Assembly (NCBI GenBank): GCA_023412845.1
Contig: JAEZRH010000066.1
Coordinates: 1 to 6,905, forward strand
Length of the DNA: 6,905 nt
Origin: Bacillota bacterium
Lineage (GTDB): Bacteria > Bacillota > Clostridia > Oscillospirales > Acutalibacteraceae
Reading direction: 5' to 3'
The position numbers and the translations under genes are program-made. Below, piece after piece: positions 4,837 to 6,905 of this stretch. Numbering within the stretch: the stretch's first letter is position 1; the number at the start of each line of letters is the position of its first letter. The notes beneath the pieces were generated by a model. The model had not been told where the DNA came from and ran no database searches. It saw only the letters and a list, made by a program, of their open reading frames with translations.

Positions 4837-5685
4837 TCACGTCTGTTCTCCGCCGGGATCGCCGTAGGAATCGAGAAAGCTGTGCGGGCCGGCCGAGTCC
4901 CGGTAGCCCACCACGGCTTCCAGATTGACGTTTTCCACGCTGTGAAAAATGCTCTTGTCGATGTTCGGGTTGGTGCGGCGCAGTTTTCGGAGCAATTCCT
5001 TGACCTCCTGCCGTTTGGAGCCGACGCCGCTGTCGCCGAGCACGCAGTTTTCCGTCAGTCGGCAGGCACATTTGATGAACTGCAGGTCGTTGTGATCGCG
5101 CCACTCGATGACGTCGCTCTCCCGGACATGGTACAGCGGACGGATCAGCTCCATGCCGGGATGGCCGGTGCTGCGAAGCTTCGGCATCATGGTCCTGACC
5201 TCGGCCCCGTACAGCATGCTCATCAGAATGGTTTCGATCACGTCGTCGTAATGGTGGCCGAGCGCGATCTTGTTGCAGCCGAGCTCCTGCGCGAATTTGT
5301 AAAGGTATCCCCGCCGCATCTTCGCGCAGAGGTAACACGGGGTGCGGTCCGTTTTTGCGACGATGTCATAGATGCCGGTGTCGAAAACATGGACGGGCAG
5401 TTCGAGCAGCTCCGCGTTTTCAAGGATGCGCTGCCGGTTCTCCGGGCTGTAGCCCGGGTCCATCACGACATATTCCGCATGGAACGGAAAATCGCTGTAT
5501 TTCTGAAGCCGGCGCACACACATGGCCGTGAGGGTGGAATCCTTGCCGCCGGAAATGCACACGGCGACGCGGTCGCCCTCCGTAAGAAGGCGGTACTGCT
5601 TGACCGCGTCCAGAAAAGGCAGCCAGATCTGCCTGCGGTATTTTTTTACGATGCTCTGCTCCGCCTGTTCCGCTTTAGGTCCCAT
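4837..5685 (-). CDS. TtcA-family tRNA thiolation protein (PP-loop ATPase, 2-thiocytidine biosynthesis type)
   Basis: A 282-residue cytoplasmic PP-loop N-type ATP pyrophosphatase of the TtcA family. The P-loop SGGKDS is at 45-50. PCYLCAKMRRG carries the paired Cys117 and Cys120. GHHYDDVIET is at 143-152, and KCACR holds Cys206 and Cys208. In characterised TtcA a CxxC pair plus one further Cys bind a [4Fe-4S] cluster, and the enzyme adenylates tRNA C32 and replaces its oxygen with sulfur. The matching Cys residues here support that chemistry, but s2C32 in this organism is inferred. TilS or ThiI-type assignments fit less well because of the Cys pattern. The start at ATG 5685 has GGGGG 7 nt upstream; an earlier TTG at 5727 lacks a good site. 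The gene overlaps the cysteine desulfurase stop by 11 bp, so the two are translationally coupled. The desulfurase is the obvious sulfur source. Confidence 0.87.
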   Translation of the reverse strand: MGPKAEQAEQSIVKKYRRQIWLPFLDAVKQYRLLTEGDRVAVCISGGKDSTLTAMCVRRLQKYSDFPFHAEYVVMDPGYSPENRQRILENAELLELPVHVFDTGIYDIVAKTDRTPCYLCAKMRRGYLYKFAQELGCNKIALGHHYDDVIETILMSMLYGAEVRTMMPKLRSTGHPGMELIRPLYHVRESDVIEWRDHNDLQFIKCACRLTENCVLGDSGVGSKRQEVKELLRKLRRTNPNIDKSIFHSVENVNLEAVVGYRDSAGPHSFLDSYGDPGGEQT

Positions 5686-6817
5686 GTTTCGCCCCCGAAC
5701 CGGCAAACTGCCGGTAACAATCCTCAAAAGCCGTCAGGAACGCGTCCAGCTCGTCCCGCGTCGTCAGATGGCTCAGGCTGACCCGCAGGGCGGAAAGGGC
5801 CCTGCGCCTGTCCCCGGTCAGCGCGTAAACGGCGCGCGAGGGCGTCTTCGGCGCGCAACAGGCCGAACGGGCCGAAATACAGATGCCACGTCTTCCCATT
5901 TCCCCTACGACCTGTTCGGAAGGAACGCCCGGCACGCTGAAATTGAAAATATAGGGTGTGGCGTTCTCCGGGCTGTTAAACACAACGCGCGGGTATTTTT
6001 TCAATGCCCCGCGCAGGCTGCGGTTCAGGGCCGCAACATAAGCGTACCGCTCTTCCCTGCGCTCCTCCGCTTCCGCGAACGCGTCGGCCGCAGAGGCGAC
6101 AAGCGCCAGCGCGGGCGTCCCGCTGCGGAACGGCGTGGTGCTCGCTCCCCCGCTGATCTGCGGTTCCAGAAGGATCCCTTCTTTTCTGATCAGCACGCCG
6201 CAGCCGTTCGGACCGTAAAACTTGTGCGGAGCCAGCGTCACAAGATCCGAACCCTCGATCATCAGAGGGAGCTTTCCCGCCGCCTGCGTCGCGTCCACAT
6301 GCAAAAGGCAGTGCCCGTGTTTTTTCACGGTCTGAGCGATGCGGGGGATATCCTGCACGAGGCCGATCTCGCTGTCCACCATGCAGACCGTGACCAGAAC
6401 GGTATCGTCCCGTAAAAGGCTTTGCAGGCTGTCGAGGCCGATGCGGCCGTCTTCGCCGAGCTCGGCGAAATCGACCTCATATCCCCGCGCGCGAAGCGAT
6501 TCGACCGCGCCGCTGACCGAAGAATGTTCGAGCCACGTGGTCACGATATGTTTTCCGGACGAACGGTAGTGCTCCGCGGCGCCTTTGATGGCGAGATTGT
6601 TCGATTCGCTCGCCCCCGAGGTGTAGATGATCTCGTTCTCCCCCGCATGGAGAAGGGAAGCGAACTGCTTCGTCGCCTCCTGCAGCCGCTCGTCCGCCGC
6701 AACGCCGAGCGGGTGGGAAGAGTTGGGGTTCGCGATGTATTCCCGCGAAACGTCGCAGAAGGTTTTCAGCGCCCGTTCGCAGGGCGGTGTGTTCGCTGCG
6801 TAATCAAGATAAATCAT
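5675..6817 (-). CDS. Cysteine desulfurase, NifS/IscS-like (class V aminotransferase fold)
   Basis: A 380-residue PLP enzyme with all expected marks: the YLDYAANTPP start (3-12), TSGASESNN (66-74), EHSS with His98 that stacks on PLP, HVDATQ with Asp175 and Gln178, PHKFYGPNG with PLP-Lys199, and the active loop ISARSACCAPKTPSR (314-328) with acceptor Cys320 (or Cys321). It takes sulfur from L-cysteine as a persulfide and hands it to a partner. The loop length from the Cys to the following helix is similar to IscS-type (group I) enzymes, as judged from memory of IscS. Odd points are RSACC, with Arg in place of the usual Gly and a doubled Cys. The ATG at 6817 has AAGAGG (6830-6825) 7 nt upstream, overlapping the stop codon of the regulator gene before it. 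Downstream it overlaps the TtcA-family gene by 11 bp. This suggests a dedicated donor for tRNA thiolation rather than general Fe-S assembly, since no IscU/SufU gene is seen here. Confidence 0.92.
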   Translation of the reverse strand: MIYLDYAANTPPCERALKTFCDVSREYIANPNSSHPLGVAADERLQEATKQFASLLHAGENEIIYTSGASESNNLAIKGAAEHYRSSGKHIVTTWLEHSSVSGAVESLRARGYEVDFAELGEDGRIGLDSLQSLLRDDTVLVTVCMVDSEIGLVQDIPRIAQTVKKHGHCLLHVDATQAAGKLPLMIEGSDLVTLAPHKFYGPNGCGVLIRKEGILLEPQISGGASTTPFRSGTPALALVASAADAFAEAEERREERYAYVAALNRSLRGALKKYPRVVFNSPENATPYIFNFSVPGVPSEQVVGEMGRRGICISARSACCAPKTPSRAVYALTGDRRRALSALRVSLSHLTTRDELDAFLTAFEDCYRQFAGSGAKHGT

Positions 6818-6828
6818 GATATAGCCTC

Positions 6829-6905
6829 TTAAATATGCCTATAGTAAAAAACTGCAAGCTGCGTTCTGTCCCGCAGGCCCAGCTTTTCCAAAATCACGCT
6901 GATAT
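6829..6905 (-). CDS. LuxR/NarL-type DNA-binding regulator, C-terminal fragment (cut by window edge)
   Basis: On the minus strand the frame from 6903 to TAA 6831-6829 reads 24 residues, including ILEKLGLRDRTQLAVFYY. This is the end of a LuxR/GerE helix-turn-helix: the recognition-helix tail and last helix, with the typical 'KLG-x-RDRTQLA-x-Y' pattern of NarL-family response regulators. The rest of the gene, including any receiver domain, is outside the window, so I cannot say whether it is a two-component response regulator. Its stop codon overlaps the Shine-Dalgarno of the cysteine desulfurase gene, whose ATG follows after 11 nt. The two are therefore almost certainly on one transcript, and the regulator may control the sulfur-transfer pair. 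The fragment is too short for a firm subfamily. Confidence 0.75.
   Translation of the reverse strand, partial: ISVILEKLGLRDRTQLAVFYYRHI

Noticed and set aside
5686..5727. TTG start at 5727 for the TtcA-family protein
   Set aside because: It has no good Shine-Dalgarno and would give a 53-bp overlap. The ATG at 5685 has GGGGG 7 nt upstream.
4813..5781. Open frame of over 300 codons on the + strand opposite the TtcA-family gene
   Set aside because: The minus strand carries the PP-loop SGGKDS and the Cys pairs. The + translation is compositional noise.

Overview
The window is moderately GC-rich, densely coding bacterial DNA. Shine-Dalgarno sites are strong and A/G-rich, and intergenic gaps are short. 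Gene content (an iol-type inositol pathway, a free-standing DUF2156 protein, DUF434, and a NifS-like enzyme paired with a TtcA-like protein) points to a Firmicute. A higher-GC Clostridia lineage such as Oscillospiraceae is my best guess, inferred from protein style only. No transposase, tRNA, rRNA, CRISPR array or phage gene is visible.

The layout is two convergent gene blocks. On the + strand (1-2370) lies the end of a myo-inositol catabolism operon: the C-terminal part of a class II ketose-bisphosphate aldolase (an iolJ-type role is likely), iolC (5-dehydro-2-deoxygluconokinase) and iolB (5-deoxy-glucuronate isomerase). IolB makes 5-dehydro-2-deoxygluconate, IolC phosphorylates it, and the aldolase would cleave the phosphorylated product to dihydroxyacetone phosphate and malonate semialdehyde. 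A strong intrinsic terminator at 2437-2486 closes this block. The iolC-iolB gap is unusual: its only strong ribosome binding site serves a three-codon mini-ORF buried in a hairpin, which separates that site from the real iolB start.

On the - strand, read from right to left, are: the last 24 codons of a LuxR/NarL-type regulator cut by the window edge; a group I-like cysteine desulfurase whose Shine-Dalgarno overlaps the regulator's stop codon; a TtcA-family PP-loop tRNA thiolation protein overlapping the desulfurase by 11 bp; a sigma-A-like promoter; a DUF2156 (LPG_synthase_C) protein without membrane segments; a DUF434 protein with PIN/NYN-like acidic motifs; and a short MGMT-family O6-alkylguanine repair protein with the PCHRV active site.

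The desulfurase and TtcA homologue look like a dedicated sulfur-delivery pair, possibly controlled by the regulator in front of them. The three genes after the promoter form a second probable transcription unit. Its functional link to the thiolation pair is only suggested by proximity. Most of the window is recognisable housekeeping or accessory metabolism. The points most worth a second look are the iolB leader, the regulator-desulfurase-TtcA coupling and the poorly characterised DUF2156-DUF434-MGMT trio.
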